39,590 nucleotides of DNA from Muribaculaceae bacterium (lineage in GTDB: Bacteria; Bacteroidota; Bacteroidia; Bacteroidales; Muribaculaceae), in the NCBI GenBank assembly GCA_902836725.1, contig CADFRV010000002.1, forward strand, positions 1 through 39,590, given 5' to 3'. The notes under the pieces were generated by a model. It was not told the DNA's origin, searched no databases, and worked only from the letters and a program-made list of their open reading frames with translations. Below, in pieces: positions 32,111 through 39,590 of the stretch (its first letter is position 1; every line of letters starts with the position of its first letter). Made by a program: the position numbers and the translations under genes.

Positions 32111-32745
32111 GGCTTCACGCGTATGAGGGTCAGGCCGTCGCGCAGGGGCAGTATCACTTTCTCCAGGCGCGGGTCAGCCGCTATGGCATCGTTGAATTCG
32201 GCTATGCCGAGTGTCTGCGGGTCGTGGTGTGTGAGGGTGTCTGTCACTTTGCCGTCCCACAGCGTATTGTCGGCAATGATGAATCCTCCTGGGCGCACCA
32301 TGGGAAGAACAGCCCGGAAGGTAGCCAGGTATGTGCGTTTGTTGGCGTCCATGTACACCATGTCGTAGCCTGGTTCGAGTGCGGGCAATACCTCTGCTAC
32401 ATCGCCGATATGCAGCTTCACGCGGTTGCCGTATGGCGATTTATCCAGTTGCGACGTTATGAACCGTTCCATCTCGTCGTCGATCTCCACCGTGTCGAGT
32501 GTGCCCCCCTCCGGCAGCCCTTCGGCTATGCAGAGGGCCGAATATCCGGCGTATGTGCCTATCTCGAGGGCGCGCCGGGGGGCGATCATGGCAGTGAGCA
32601 TGCACAGGAGCCTTCCCTGCAGATGTCCGGAACACATGCGCGGATACAGGAGCCGCAGGTGCACGTCGCGTCCGAGGCAGCGCAGGTTGTCTGGCTCCGG
32701 CGAGATGTGGTCGAGGATGTATTGTTCCGGATCGGGTGTCTGCAT
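32107..32745 (-). CDS. Class I O-methyltransferase (caffeoyl-CoA OMT-like)
   Basis: 212 residues with the COMT-family fold. MCSGHLQGRLLCMLTAMIAPRRALEIG leads into SAM motif I (EIGTYAGYSAL), followed by DTVEIDDEM, HIGDVAEVLPAL, VYMDANKRTYLATF and ADNTLWDGKVTD. The MDANK and ADN residues are the divalent-metal site of the family. The natural acceptor in bacteria is mostly unknown. It is 3 bp after aroQ and overlaps ribF by 4 bp, so it is translated with housekeeping genes. A link to aromatic compounds through aroQ is only suggestive. Confidence 0.9.
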   Translation of the reverse strand: MQTPDPEQYILDHISPEPDNLRCLGRDVHLRLLYPRMCSGHLQGRLLCMLTAMIAPRRALEIGTYAGYSALCIAEGLPEGGTLDTVEIDDEMERFITSQLDKSPYGNRVKLHIGDVAEVLPALEPGYDMVYMDANKRTYLATFRAVLPMVRPGGFIIADNTLWDGKVTDTLTHHDPQTLGIAEFNDAIAADPRLEKVILPLRDGLTLIRVKP

Positions 32746-32748
32746 ATT

Positions 32749-33174
32749 TTAAATGAACGATTCTATGGCAAGGCGGTAGCTGTCTATGCCGAATCCGGCA
32801 ATGGTGCCGCGGCAGGCGGGGGCTATCAGCGAACGGTGGCGGATCTCCTCGGGGCGTGCCTGCGGGTTGGAGATATGTACCTCCACAACAGGACGGGAGA
32901 TGGCGCGTATGGCGTCGTAAATGGCGAGCGAGGTGTGGGTGTATGCTCCGGCATTTAGTATTATGCCGGTGATGGAATCGTCGAATCCGGCCTCCTGCAG
33001 ACGGTCTACGATATCCCCCTCGTGGTTGCTCTGGTAATACTCTATCTCCACGTTGGGATAATCCACGGCCAGAGCCTTGAGGTATTCGTCCATCGACACA
33101 CGTCCGTAAATCTCCGGTTCCCTCACTCCGAGAAGGTTGAGGTTCGGGCCGTTGATTATGAGAATCCTGTCCAT
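32749..33174 (-). CDS. aroQ: Type II 3-dehydroquinate dehydratase
   Basis: 141 residues, normal for type II enzymes. Motifs are ILIINGPNLNLLGVREPEIYG with Arg18 and catalytic Tyr23, YYQSNHEGDIVDRLQEA, the substrate loop ILNAGAYTHTSLAIYDA, and VVEVHISNPQARPEEIRHRS with the catalytic His. It dehydrates 3-dehydroquinate to 3-dehydroshikimate in the shikimate pathway that also uses aroA (9137-10441). It is 7 bp after mrp and 3 bp before the O-methyltransferase. Confidence 0.96.
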   Translation of the reverse strand: MDRILIINGPNLNLLGVREPEIYGRVSMDEYLKALAVDYPNVEIEYYQSNHEGDIVDRLQEAGFDDSITGIILNAGAYTHTSLAIYDAIRAISRPVVEVHISNPQARPEEIRHRSLIAPACRGTIAGFGIDSYRLAIESFI

Positions 33175-33181
33175 ACGGGGG

Positions 33182-34291
33182 TTATTTTTTTGTTACGTTC
33201 ACTTTTTCTGTCGGGGGTAGCATGCGGTTGCGCTCGTCCACGGCGTCGACCACCTCGTGGGCGAGGTGCAGGAACTCATGTCCCATCATCGAGTCTTTCA
33301 GCGCTATGGGGGTGCCGGCGTCGCCGTCCTCGCATACGTCAGCCACAAGAGGTATCTGTGCGAGAAGTTTCACTCCAAGTTCCTTGGCAAGCTCTACGCC
33401 ACCCTCGCGGCCGAAGATGTAATATCTTTCGTCGGGGTGCTTGGCGGGAGTGAACCAGGCCATGTTTTCGACTAGGCCGAGGATAGGCACATTCACTTTG
33501 TCGCCCATGAACATGGATATACCCTTGCGTGCGTCGGCGAGTGCCACCTGTTGCGGGGTGGTGACAATGACCACTCCGGTGATGCCGAGCGTCTGTACGA
33601 GGGTGAGGTGTATGTCGCTTGTGCCGGGGGGCATGTCGATCACGAAGTAATCGAGTTCACCCCAGTCTGCCTCCCCGATAAGCTGCTTGAGGGCGTTGGA
33701 AGCCATGCTTCCGCGCCACAGCACGGCGGAGTTACGGTCCACGAGAAAACCGATGGAGAGGAGTTTCACCCCGAACTTCTCATGGGGGATGATGAGCTGA
33801 CGGCCGTCGACCTCATGCATATATAGTTCCGCATCCTCCACTCCGAACATCTTGGGCACCGACGGACCGAATATGTCGGCGTCGAGCAGACCTACCTTGT
33901 ACCCTTCCCGTGCCAGAGCCACCGCAAGGTTGCTGGCGACAGTCGACTTGCCTACACCACCCTTGCCGGAACTTACGCCGATGATGTTTTTTACCTGGGC
34001 CAGAGGCTTTGGAGCGGGTTGTGGCGCCTGTGTGCGTGTTTTTACAGCGATGTTGCCCTTGATCTCCACTTCCGGGGAGATGTATGTGGTGATGGCGGAT
34101 TCGGCTGCCCGCACCAGCGACTTGATAAAGGGGTCGGTGGGTCGGTCGAATATCAGCGAGAAGCTGACTTTATTGCCGTCGATGCGTATGTCATCTTCCA
34201 CCATTCCGGCCGACACGATATCTTTGCCGGAGGCAGGATAGCGCACATTTTTGAGCGCGTCTAAAATCAGTTGGGGGTAAAGGCGTTCCAT
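33182..34291 (-). CDS. Mrp/ApbC-family Fe-S cluster carrier ATPase
   Basis: 369 residues. An N-terminal MIP18/DUF59 domain (about 1-80) precedes a deviant-Walker P-loop ATPase: GVSSGKGGVGKSTVASNLA (about 105-123), VGLLDADIFGPSVPKMFG, DYFVIDMPPGTSDIHLTLVQ and IVTTPQQVALADARKGI. It is expected to bind and pass [4Fe-4S] clusters to apoproteins. The CxxC expected after VENMAWF in E. coli-type Mrp is absent (FTPAKHPDERYYIFGREGG); I recall the same change in Bacteroides. It is the first gene of the operon with aroQ, OMT and ribF. Upstream are the minisatellites. Confidence 0.92.
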   Translation of the reverse strand: MERLYPQLILDALKNVRYPASGKDIVSAGMVEDDIRIDGNKVSFSLIFDRPTDPFIKSLVRAAESAITTYISPEVEIKGNIAVKTRTQAPQPAPKPLAQVKNIIGVSSGKGGVGKSTVASNLAVALAREGYKVGLLDADIFGPSVPKMFGVEDAELYMHEVDGRQLIIPHEKFGVKLLSIGFLVDRNSAVLWRGSMASNALKQLIGEADWGELDYFVIDMPPGTSDIHLTLVQTLGITGVVIVTTPQQVALADARKGISMFMGDKVNVPILGLVENMAWFTPAKHPDERYYIFGREGGVELAKELGVKLLAQIPLVADVCEDGDAGTPIALKDSMMGHEFLHLAHEVVDAVDERNRMLPPTEKVNVTKK

Positions 34292-34348
34292 TATGAGGTA
34301 TGATCGTTAGAGGTCAAATGAGAGATTTTGGGAGGAGGGGAGGGGGAT

Positions 34349-34460
34349 CAGAGGCATCAGAGCAATCAGAGCAATCAAGTCTCTCGATTTCTTAATTTCT
34401 CAATTTCTTAATTTCTATTATTGCTTGACTTCTAATGCTCTTACTTCTTACTTCTTATTT
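34349..34460. repeat. Three adjacent minisatellites with 9-, 8- and 7-bp units
   Basis: On the plus strand there are CAGAGCAAT-type units x3 (34349-34375, first copy CAGAGGCAT), CTTAATTT-type units x4 (34383-34414; CTCGATTT, CTTAATTT, CTCAATTT, CTTAATTT), and CTTACTT units x3 (34440-34460, last copy CTTATTT). The last array encodes the end and stop codon of trmB. A G-rich tract (34330-34346) lies just before them. Confidence 0.85.
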
Positions 34461-35196
34461 CCAGTGTTCCCCGTGAGAAACTGCGGTAGGTGTCGAGGGG
34501 TATCTCGTCCTGCGGTTCCTCCAGCGCGCCCTGCTGAGCCAGCGGGAAGGCGATGTATTTTATAGTGAGCCCGCGGTCAAGCCACTGCTGCTCATAGAAG
34601 GTGCGTATCTGCAGTATGTCATCGGCCATCCCCGATTCGTAGAGGTTGTCGGTGCATGCTTCAGGCACTATGCCGTTCAGCTCTGTCATCAGGCGCGTGT
34701 AAGTGAATAGAAACGGGCTGTCGGTTTTAAGTTTCACGATGCCCCCGTCTTTCATCACCTGGCGGTAAAGCTGCATAAAAGTGGTGGAGGTGAGGCGCTT
34801 GCGCACTTTCTTCATCTGCGGGTCGGGGAATGTGATCCAGATCTCGCTTATCTCTCCCGGTGCGAAGAAGTGGGGGAGCAGCTCTATGTTGGTGCGCAGG
34901 AAAGCGGCATTTTTCAGTCCGCGGTCACGCACCTGGCAGGCGCCGGTCCACATGCGGGCACCCTTTATGTCGATACCGATAAAATTCTTCTCCGGGAACC
35001 GCTCTGCGAGCCCCACGGTGTATTCCCCTTTGCCGCAGCCGAGTTCAAGCACTATCGGACCGTCGTTATGGAAATAGTCGCTGTTCCAACGTCCGCGCAG
35101 TGGAAATCCCTGCTCGCGGAGCACACCGAAGGGGTATTGGAAAACGCAGTCAAGCGTCTCCATCTCCCGGAATTTTTTCAGTTTATTCTTTCCCAT
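34441..35196 (-). CDS. trmB: tRNA (guanine-N7-)-methyltransferase
   Basis: 251 residues. The TrmB signatures are VLELGCGKGEYTVGLAERFP, FIGIDIKGARMWTGA, FLRTNIELLPHFF, IWITFPDPQMKKVRKRLTS and LKTDSPFLFTYT. The enzyme makes m7G46 in the tRNA variable loop. The start MGKNKLKKF agrees with Bacteroidetes homologues. The -7 box lies only 5 nt upstream, so the message may be nearly leaderless. The last four codons and the stop lie in a 7-bp minisatellite, so the C-terminal RSKK may vary among strains. Confidence 0.96.
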   Translation of the reverse strand: MGKNKLKKFREMETLDCVFQYPFGVLREQGFPLRGRWNSDYFHNDGPIVLELGCGKGEYTVGLAERFPEKNFIGIDIKGARMWTGACQVRDRGLKNAAFLRTNIELLPHFFAPGEISEIWITFPDPQMKKVRKRLTSTTFMQLYRQVMKDGGIVKLKTDSPFLFTYTRLMTELNGIVPEACTDNLYESGMADDILQIRTFYEQQWLDRGLTIKYIAFPLAQQGALEEPQDEIPLDTYRSFSRGTLEIRSKK

Positions 35197-35200
35197 GCCA

Positions 35201-35208
35201 CAAAATTA
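35201..35208 (-). promoter_or_regulatory. -7 element of trmB
   Basis: In minus-strand sense TAATTTTG matches TAnnTTTG. The trmB ATG begins 5 nt downstream, at about the predicted transcription start, which suggests a leaderless transcript. Confidence 0.5.
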
Positions 35209-35220
35209 CGAAAAAGTGTG

Positions 35221-35228
35221 TAACTTTG
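35221..35228 (+). promoter_or_regulatory. -7 element of the polyprenyl synthase gene
   Basis: TAACTTTG matches TAnnTTTG. It lies 12 bp from the oppositely directed trmB -7 box, so the two promoters overlap and probably compete. Confidence 0.55.
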
Positions 35229-35248
35229 CGCCCGATAATCAAGAGATA

Positions 35249-36244
35249 ATGCAGCCCTCATTAGAAATAATGACCCCGTTCCAAACTATTCAACAGACTC
35301 TGGCTCCCGATCTGAAGCGCCTCAACGACCGTATACTGTCGGCGCTCGATTCGTCCAATGTGCTTATGAACAGGGTGGTGCATCATTATCTCGAAAAGAA
35401 AGGGAAGCAGATCCGACCCATCCTCGTGCTTCTGAGCGCGCGTCTGCTCGGGGAGGTGAACGACAATGTGCTTGCCGGCGCCACCGCCGTGGAACTGCTC
35501 CACAACGCATCGCTTATACACGACGATGTGGTTGACGATACGGTGACCCGCCGTGGCGCGATGACCATCAACGGCGCCTGGGACAACCATCTTGCCGTGC
35601 TTGTCGGCGACTTTTTCCTCTCGAACGCCCTGCTTCAGGGTGCCGACACAGACGATATCCGCATAATACATTCCATCTCCAATCTGGGGCGGCTCCTGTC
35701 CATCGGCGAGCTTGACGAGATATACAACGCCCGATACAACGAGCTTGACGAACAGGCATATTTCAATATCATCTACCGCAAGACGGCATCGCTTTTCGTC
35801 TCCTGTGTGGAGGTAGGCGCCTATGCTGTGGGAGTTGACGACGATCGCCTCGGGACACTGCGGGAATATGCCCGCCTGCTCGGCCTCTGCTTCCAGATCA
35901 AGGATGATATTTTCGACTATTTCTCCGACGAGAAAATCGGGAAACCCACCGGCAACGACCTCCGTGAAGGGAAAGTAACGCTCCCTCTGCTCCATGCGCT
36001 CGAGAACACCGCGCATCCCCGCCATGCCGAGATGGAGGCGCTCGCCAGAAAGGAAACGCTTGATACAGACGAAGTAAACGATCTTATAGCTTTCGCCATC
36101 GACAACGGGGGCATAGAATATGCCGAGGATACAATGCGCCGCATGCGCGACCAGGCTGTGGAGCTTATGGCGCGTTTCCCGCAGTCTGATGTCACCGATG
36201 CTTTTGTCGCGCTGATAGATTTCATCATTTCCCGCGAAAATTGA
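35249..36244 (+). CDS. Long-chain polyprenyl diphosphate synthase
   Basis: I start at ATG 35249 (331 residues); ATG 35270 is an equally possible start, and the open frame from 35195 runs through the promoter. The trans-prenyltransferase motifs are present: KKGKQIRPILVLLSARLLG, the first Asp-rich motif LIHDDVVDD, DEQAYFNIIYRKTASLF, and the second motif FQIKDDIFDYF. Ala and Ser four to five residues before the first DD are small, which favours a long product (C35-C45). The likely role is the side chain of menaquinone. It is divergent from trmB. Confidence 0.9.
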   Translation: MQPSLEIMTPFQTIQQTLAPDLKRLNDRILSALDSSNVLMNRVVHHYLEKKGKQIRPILVLLSARLLGEVNDNVLAGATAVELLHNASLIHDDVVDDTVTRRGAMTINGAWDNHLAVLVGDFFLSNALLQGADTDDIRIIHSISNLGRLLSIGELDEIYNARYNELDEQAYFNIIYRKTASLFVSCVEVGAYAVGVDDDRLGTLREYARLLGLCFQIKDDIFDYFSDEKIGKPTGNDLREGKVTLPLLHALENTAHPRHAEMEALARKETLDTDEVNDLIAFAIDNGGIEYAEDTMRRMRDQAVELMARFPQSDVTDAFVALIDFIISREN

Positions 36245-36331
36245 TACCGTTCTATTTTCTGCATTTTTCCGCGCCATTTTTCGCTAAGTGTCACCGATAG
36301 GATCGCACGCTATAAAAAATCTTAAAAATCT

Positions 36332-36362
36332 TTTGCGGTCTCAGAGTTTTCAGTTACTTTTG
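36332..36362 (+). promoter_or_regulatory. Consensus sigma-ABfr promoter of the pseudouridine synthase operon
   Basis: TTTG (36332-36335), 19 nt, TACTTTTG (36355-36362) is a complete match. Transcription from about 36368 gives a leader of about 270 nt. That leader (36368-36640) has no ORF or tRNA that I recognise. It contains small hairpins such as CGGA/TCCG near 36498 and TGCC-GAGA-GGCA near 36583. Confidence 0.8.
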
Positions 36363-36640
36363 TGTTAACTTTTTGTGGGGCGTGCATTGGCGCGTGACAC
36401 AAGCAGTTGAATGGCGCCGGGGCGCTCTCCACGGTTTCCTGTCCCGGTTACATAACCTCTTTCTAAAAACATGTAAAACAGAGGGATTGCTTTCCCGGAT
36501 TAAATCCGACCAATTTTATTTAACGCGACATATTAACACAACTATAAATTCATTTATTCATATTGTAGACAGGACTATTGAGCATGCCGAGAGGCACCTG
36601 TAACTCAACGGTTGGCATAACTACACTATTTTTATTCAAT

Positions 36641-38320
36641 ATGGAAGCTAACGAAGCTAAAAAACCGAAACGCCCCCGTATCGGGCAACCGGTCGGGCTT
36701 GGTGACAACACTGCTCATGCAGCCGACAATCATTACGAGAATCAGAACTTTAACGAGGGTGAGCACAGAACCGACAATGGCGAGCGCCCCCAGGGTGGCT
36801 ATCAGCCACGTGTGCAGGGCGGTTATCAGCCCCGCAACAACTATGGCCAGCAGCGCCAGCAGGGCGGCTACGGCCAGCAGCGCCCTTACAACAACCGCAA
36901 CAACCAGGGCGGCTATCAGCCCCGCTACAACAACCAGGGCCAGCAGGGCGGTTACAACCGTCGTCCCGGAGGTTACAATCAGCAGCGCCCCTACAACCCC
37001 CAGCCACGTCCCGAGGCTCCCGAGACAATAGGGGAGACCACATCGGCCACCACAGCTTCTGCATCCACATCTGCCGAAGGCGCAGAAAACAGTGCCGCAC
37101 AGCAGCCTCAGCAGGGGGGCTATCAGCAGAGAAACAATTACGGCCAGCAGCGCCCCTACAACAACCGCAACAACCAGGGCGGCTATCAGCCCCGTTACAA
37201 CAACCAGGGCCAGCAGGGGGGCTACGGTCAGCAGCGTCCCTATAACAACAACCGCCAGGGTCAGGGTGGCTACAACAACCGCAACAACCAGGGCGGTTAT
37301 CAGCCCCGCTACAACAACCAGGGTCAGCAGGGCGCCTACGGTCAGCAGCGCCCCTATAACAACCGTCAGCAGGGTGGCTACAATAACCAGCAGGGCGGTT
37401 ACAACAACCGCAACAACCAGGGCGGATATAACAACCGTCAGGGCCAGCAGGGCGGTTACAACAACCGTAACAACCAGGGTGGCTACAATAACCGCCAGGG
37501 TCAGCAGGGAGGCCGTTTCCAGAAGAACAACATGCGCCAGGGCAAGAGCTTCATACCACGTCCCAAACGAGTGGAATATGAAATGCCGGCTCTCGATCCG
37601 GATGAAAAGATACGTCTGAACAAGTTCATGGCCAACTCCGGCATCTGCTCCCGCCGCGAGGCCGACGAATTCATCCAGCAGGGTCTGGTGAAGGTCAACG
37701 GCGAGGTGGTTACAGAACTCGGCACCAAGATCTCACACACCGATACTGTGGAATATGATGAAAAGATTGTGGCACTGGAGAGCAAATGCTACATTCTGCT
37801 CAACAAGCCTAAGGATTGTGTGACAACCTCCGACGATCCCAACGGCCGCACTACAGTGCTCGACCTCGTGAAGGGCGCATGCGACGAGCGCATCTACCCC
37901 GTGGGACGCCTTGACCGCAACACCACCGGTGTGCTTCTGCTCACCAACGACGGCGACCTCGCCTCCAAGCTCACACATCCCAAATATGTCAAGAAAAAGA
38001 TCTACCATGTGTGGACAGACAAGGATATCGCCGAGGAGGATATGCAGCGCATCGCCGACGGCATAGAGCTTGAAGACGGCCCCATACATGCCGACGCCAT
38101 CAGCTATGCCACCGAGACAGACCGCAACCAGGCGGGCATAGAGATACACTCGGGACGCAACCGCATCGTGCGCCGCATCTTCGAGTCGCTCGGATATCAT
38201 GTGACCAAACTCGACCGCGTTTATTTCGCCGGTCTTACCAAAAAGAACCTTCCCCGCGGCCGCTGGCGCTATCTCACACAGGAGGAGGTCAACTATCTCA
38301 AAATGGGCTCGTTCGAATAA
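36641..38320 (+). CDS. RluB/RsuA-type rRNA pseudouridine synthase with a long prion-like N-terminal domain
   Basis: The start is ATG 36641 (MEANEAKKPKRPRIGQPVGL, 559 residues); the in-frame ATG 36578 adds an atypical stretch. Residues 51-300 are low-complexity repeats of GGY, QQ, NN and R, with a Ser/Thr/Ala/Glu interruption at 123-156. Residues 323-370 are an S4 RNA-binding domain (IRLNKFMANSGICSRREADEF). The catalytic domain follows, with Asp425 in VGRLDRNTTGVLLLTNDG and GRNRIVRRIFESLGY. RluB-type enzymes isomerise a uridine in 23S rRNA. The disordered Arg/Tyr/Asn-rich tail probably binds RNA or promotes condensates (inference). asnS follows after 31 bp. Confidence 0.92.
   Translation: MEANEAKKPKRPRIGQPVGLGDNTAHAADNHYENQNFNEGEHRTDNGERPQGGYQPRVQGGYQPRNNYGQQRQQGGYGQQRPYNNRNNQGGYQPRYNNQGQQGGYNRRPGGYNQQRPYNPQPRPEAPETIGETTSATTASASTSAEGAENSAAQQPQQGGYQQRNNYGQQRPYNNRNNQGGYQPRYNNQGQQGGYGQQRPYNNNRQGQGGYNNRNNQGGYQPRYNNQGQQGAYGQQRPYNNRQQGGYNNQQGGYNNRNNQGGYNNRQGQQGGYNNRNNQGGYNNRQGQQGGRFQKNNMRQGKSFIPRPKRVEYEMPALDPDEKIRLNKFMANSGICSRREADEFIQQGLVKVNGEVVTELGTKISHTDTVEYDEKIVALESKCYILLNKPKDCVTTSDDPNGRTTVLDLVKGACDERIYPVGRLDRNTTGVLLLTNDGDLASKLTHPKYVKKKIYHVWTDKDIAEEDMQRIADGIELEDGPIHADAISYATETDRNQAGIEIHSGRNRIVRRIFESLGYHVTKLDRVYFAGLTKKNLPRGRWRYLTQEEVNYLKMGSFE
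36788..37514 (+). repeat. Coding repeat region of the pseudouridine synthase N-terminal domain
   Basis: The DNA repeats follow the protein repeats. The block NNRNNQGGYQPRYNNQGQQG occurs three times (about residues 84-103, 174-193 and 212-231), and NNRNNQGGYNNRQGQQGGY-like units follow. Near-identical DNA copies make slippage or recombination that keeps the frame likely. Confidence 0.85.
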
Positions 38321-38351
38321 CCGGGGAGCCGCATAAATCAATCACGACACA

Positions 38352-39590
38352 ATGAAACGTACTAAAATATCAGACCTTTTCGCACACGCCGCCGGGCTGA
38401 TCGGGCAGGAGGTGTGTGTCAAAGGATGGGTGCGTACCCACCGCGGTAACAAATATGTGCAGTTCGTGGCACTCAACGACGGTTCCACGATACGTAACAT
38501 CCAGATCGTGTTCGACATGAACGTCTTCACCGACGAGCAGCTCAAGCCGCTTACCACCGGTTCGGCAATCCGTGTCAACGGTCTGCTTGTGGAGAGCCAG
38601 GGCAAAGGACAGTCCATCGAGATCCAGGCCCGCGAGATGGAGCTTTACGGCACCGCCGATCCCGAGAGCTATCCCCTCCAGAAAAAGGGACACTCCCTGG
38701 AGTTCCTGCGTGAGATCGCGCACCTACGTCCCCGCACCAATACCTTCTCGGCTGTGCTGCGCGTGCGTTCCACTCTCGCATTCGCCATACACCGCTATTT
38801 CCAGGAGCGCGGGTTCTATTACCTCAACACCCCGCTTATCACGGCGAGCGACTGCGAGGGAGCCGGCGCCATGTTCCAGGTGACCACACTTCCCCTCGGC
38901 GAGCTTCCCCGTACTGAGGAGGGAGCCGTGGACTATTCGTGCGACTTCTTCGGCAAGCCCACCGCACTTACCGTGAGCGGTCAGCTCGAGGGTGAGCTTG
39001 GCGCAACAGCGCTTGGAGCCATCTATACGTTCGGCCCCACCTTCCGTGCCGAGAACTCCAATACACCCCGACATCTGGCCGAGTTCTGGATGATCGAGCC
39101 TGAAGTGGCGTTCATCGACATCGACGAGAACATGGACCTTGCCGAGGATTTCCTCAAATATTGCATACGCTATGCTCTTGACAATTGCCGCGACGATATC
39201 GAATTCCTTGCCGAGCATTACGACAAGGAGCTTGTAAGCCGTCTGGAATCTGTGATCGGCGAAGAGTTCGTGCGTCTGAGCTATACAGAAGCCATCGACA
39301 TACTTCTCAAATCGGGGCACAAGTTTGAATTCCCCGTATCGTGGGGTGTCGATCTCCAGAGCGAGCACGAGCGTTTCCTTGTTGAGAAACACTTCAAGCG
39401 TCCGGTGATCCTGACCGGTTATCCCAAAGAGATCAAGGCTTTCTACATGAAACTCAATGACGACGGCCGCACAGTGCGTGCGATGGATGTGCTTTTCCCG
39501 GCTATCGGCGAGATCATCGGCGGATCCGAGCGCGAGGAGAACTACGACAAGCTGATGGGCCGCATCGAGGAACTCGGTATCCCGATGAAA
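38352..39590 (+). CDS. asnS: Asparaginyl-tRNA synthetase, 3' end outside the window
   Basis: 413 codons are visible, open to the right edge. An N-terminal OB-fold anticodon-binding domain (VCVKGWVRTHRGNKYVQFVALNDG, LVESQGKGQSIEIQA) is followed by a class II core: FLREIAHLRPRTNTFSAVLRVRS, TPLITASDCEGAGAMFQVT, VSGQLEGELGATALGAIYTFGPTFRAENSNTPRHLAEF (motif 2) and EPEVAFID. The Asn-type reading comes from the EGAGAMFQVT loop and overall similarity. It charges tRNA-Asn. It lies 31 bp after the pseudouridine synthase gene and is probably co-transcribed with it; the class II motif 3 is beyond the window. Confidence 0.95.
   Translation, partial: MKRTKISDLFAHAAGLIGQEVCVKGWVRTHRGNKYVQFVALNDGSTIRNIQIVFDMNVFTDEQLKPLTTGSAIRVNGLLVESQGKGQSIEIQAREMELYGTADPESYPLQKKGHSLEFLREIAHLRPRTNTFSAVLRVRSTLAFAIHRYFQERGFYYLNTPLITASDCEGAGAMFQVTTLPLGELPRTEEGAVDYSCDFFGKPTALTVSGQLEGELGATALGAIYTFGPTFRAENSNTPRHLAEFWMIEPEVAFIDIDENMDLAEDFLKYCIRYALDNCRDDIEFLAEHYDKELVSRLESVIGEEFVRLSYTEAIDILLKSGHKFEFPVSWGVDLQSEHERFLVEKHFKRPVILTGYPKEIKAFYMKLNDDGRTVRAMDVLFPAIGEIIGGSEREENYDKLMGRIEELGIPMK

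Noticed and set aside
34330..34346. G-quadruplex candidate on the plus strand
   Set aside because: The second G-run has only two bases, so four runs of three are not available; at best a weak two-tier structure.
36245..36640. Possible tRNA or small RNA gene in the 396-bp gap
   Set aside because: No cloverleaf-like pairing or CCA-type 3' end is visible; a consensus promoter explains it as the leader of the next gene.
36788..37514. Repetitive stretch resembling a CRISPR or satellite array
   Set aside because: Repeat units are irregular, have no constant-length spacers and keep one reading frame; they encode the disordered domain.

Overview
The window looks like chromosomal DNA of a gut-type member of the Bacteroidales, most plausibly a GC-rich Muribaculaceae-like organism. 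The evidence is: Bacteroidetes sigma-ABfr promoters (TTTG, 19-21 nt, TAnnTTTG) before several operons, start codons without strong Shine-Dalgarno sequences, two PorU-like C25 peptidases of the type IX secretion system (T9SS), a protein with a T9SS-type sorting tail, a Ser-type sulfatase with its radical-SAM maturase, a secreted choloylglycine-hydrolase-like enzyme, and a thiS-led thiamine operon under a TPP riboswitch. Species-level placement is inference. I see no mobile element, CRISPR array, tRNA or rRNA.

Region 1 (1-5885, minus strand) is a thiamine operon. A consensus promoter (5855-5885) abuts a TPP riboswitch (5759-5844), followed by thiS, a tandem TenI/ThiE fusion, thiG, thiH, thiF, a class I methyltransferase, tenA and thiD (cut by the window edge). 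thiC is not between thiG and thiH, where I would expect it in Bacteroides, and a methyltransferase sits beside the salvage genes.

Region 2 (6027-12514) holds a secreted alpha/beta esterase, a convergent NUDIX hydrolase, a MalY/PatB-type C-S lyase, and a chain of genes joined by ATGA overlaps: aroA, a small membrane protein with a CCGMH motif, a metal ABC permease and a membrane-anchored GH25 muramidase.

Region 3 (12597-20984) holds two PorU-like gingipain-fold peptidases, each about 1160-1180 residues with an intact His/Cys pair. They flank rex and a degenerate fumarylacetoacetate-hydrolase (FAH) homologue. The second peptidase overlaps the FAH-like gene by ATGA, so rex, the FAH-like gene and peptidase 2 look like one transcription unit.

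Region 4 (20953-31128) encodes mostly exported enzymes: a Ser-type sulfatase with anaerobic sulfatase maturase behind a promoter with two direct repeats; a LamG-LamG-GDPD protein with a small sorting-tail protein; a stand-alone GDPD paralogue; a choloylglycine/penicillin-acylase-type hydrolase; and an ADP-ribosylglycohydrolase-family lipoprotein whose promoter lies within a perfect 32-bp palindrome that resembles a LacI-family operator.

Region 5 (31220-39590) is mainly housekeeping: mrp-aroQ-O-methyltransferase-ribF in one operon, trmB ending inside three adjacent minisatellites (units of 9, 8 and 7 bp), a divergent polyprenyl synthase, an RluB-type pseudouridine synthase with a 250-residue prion-like Q/N/G/Y/R repeat domain and a leader of about 270 nt, and asnS (cut by the window end).
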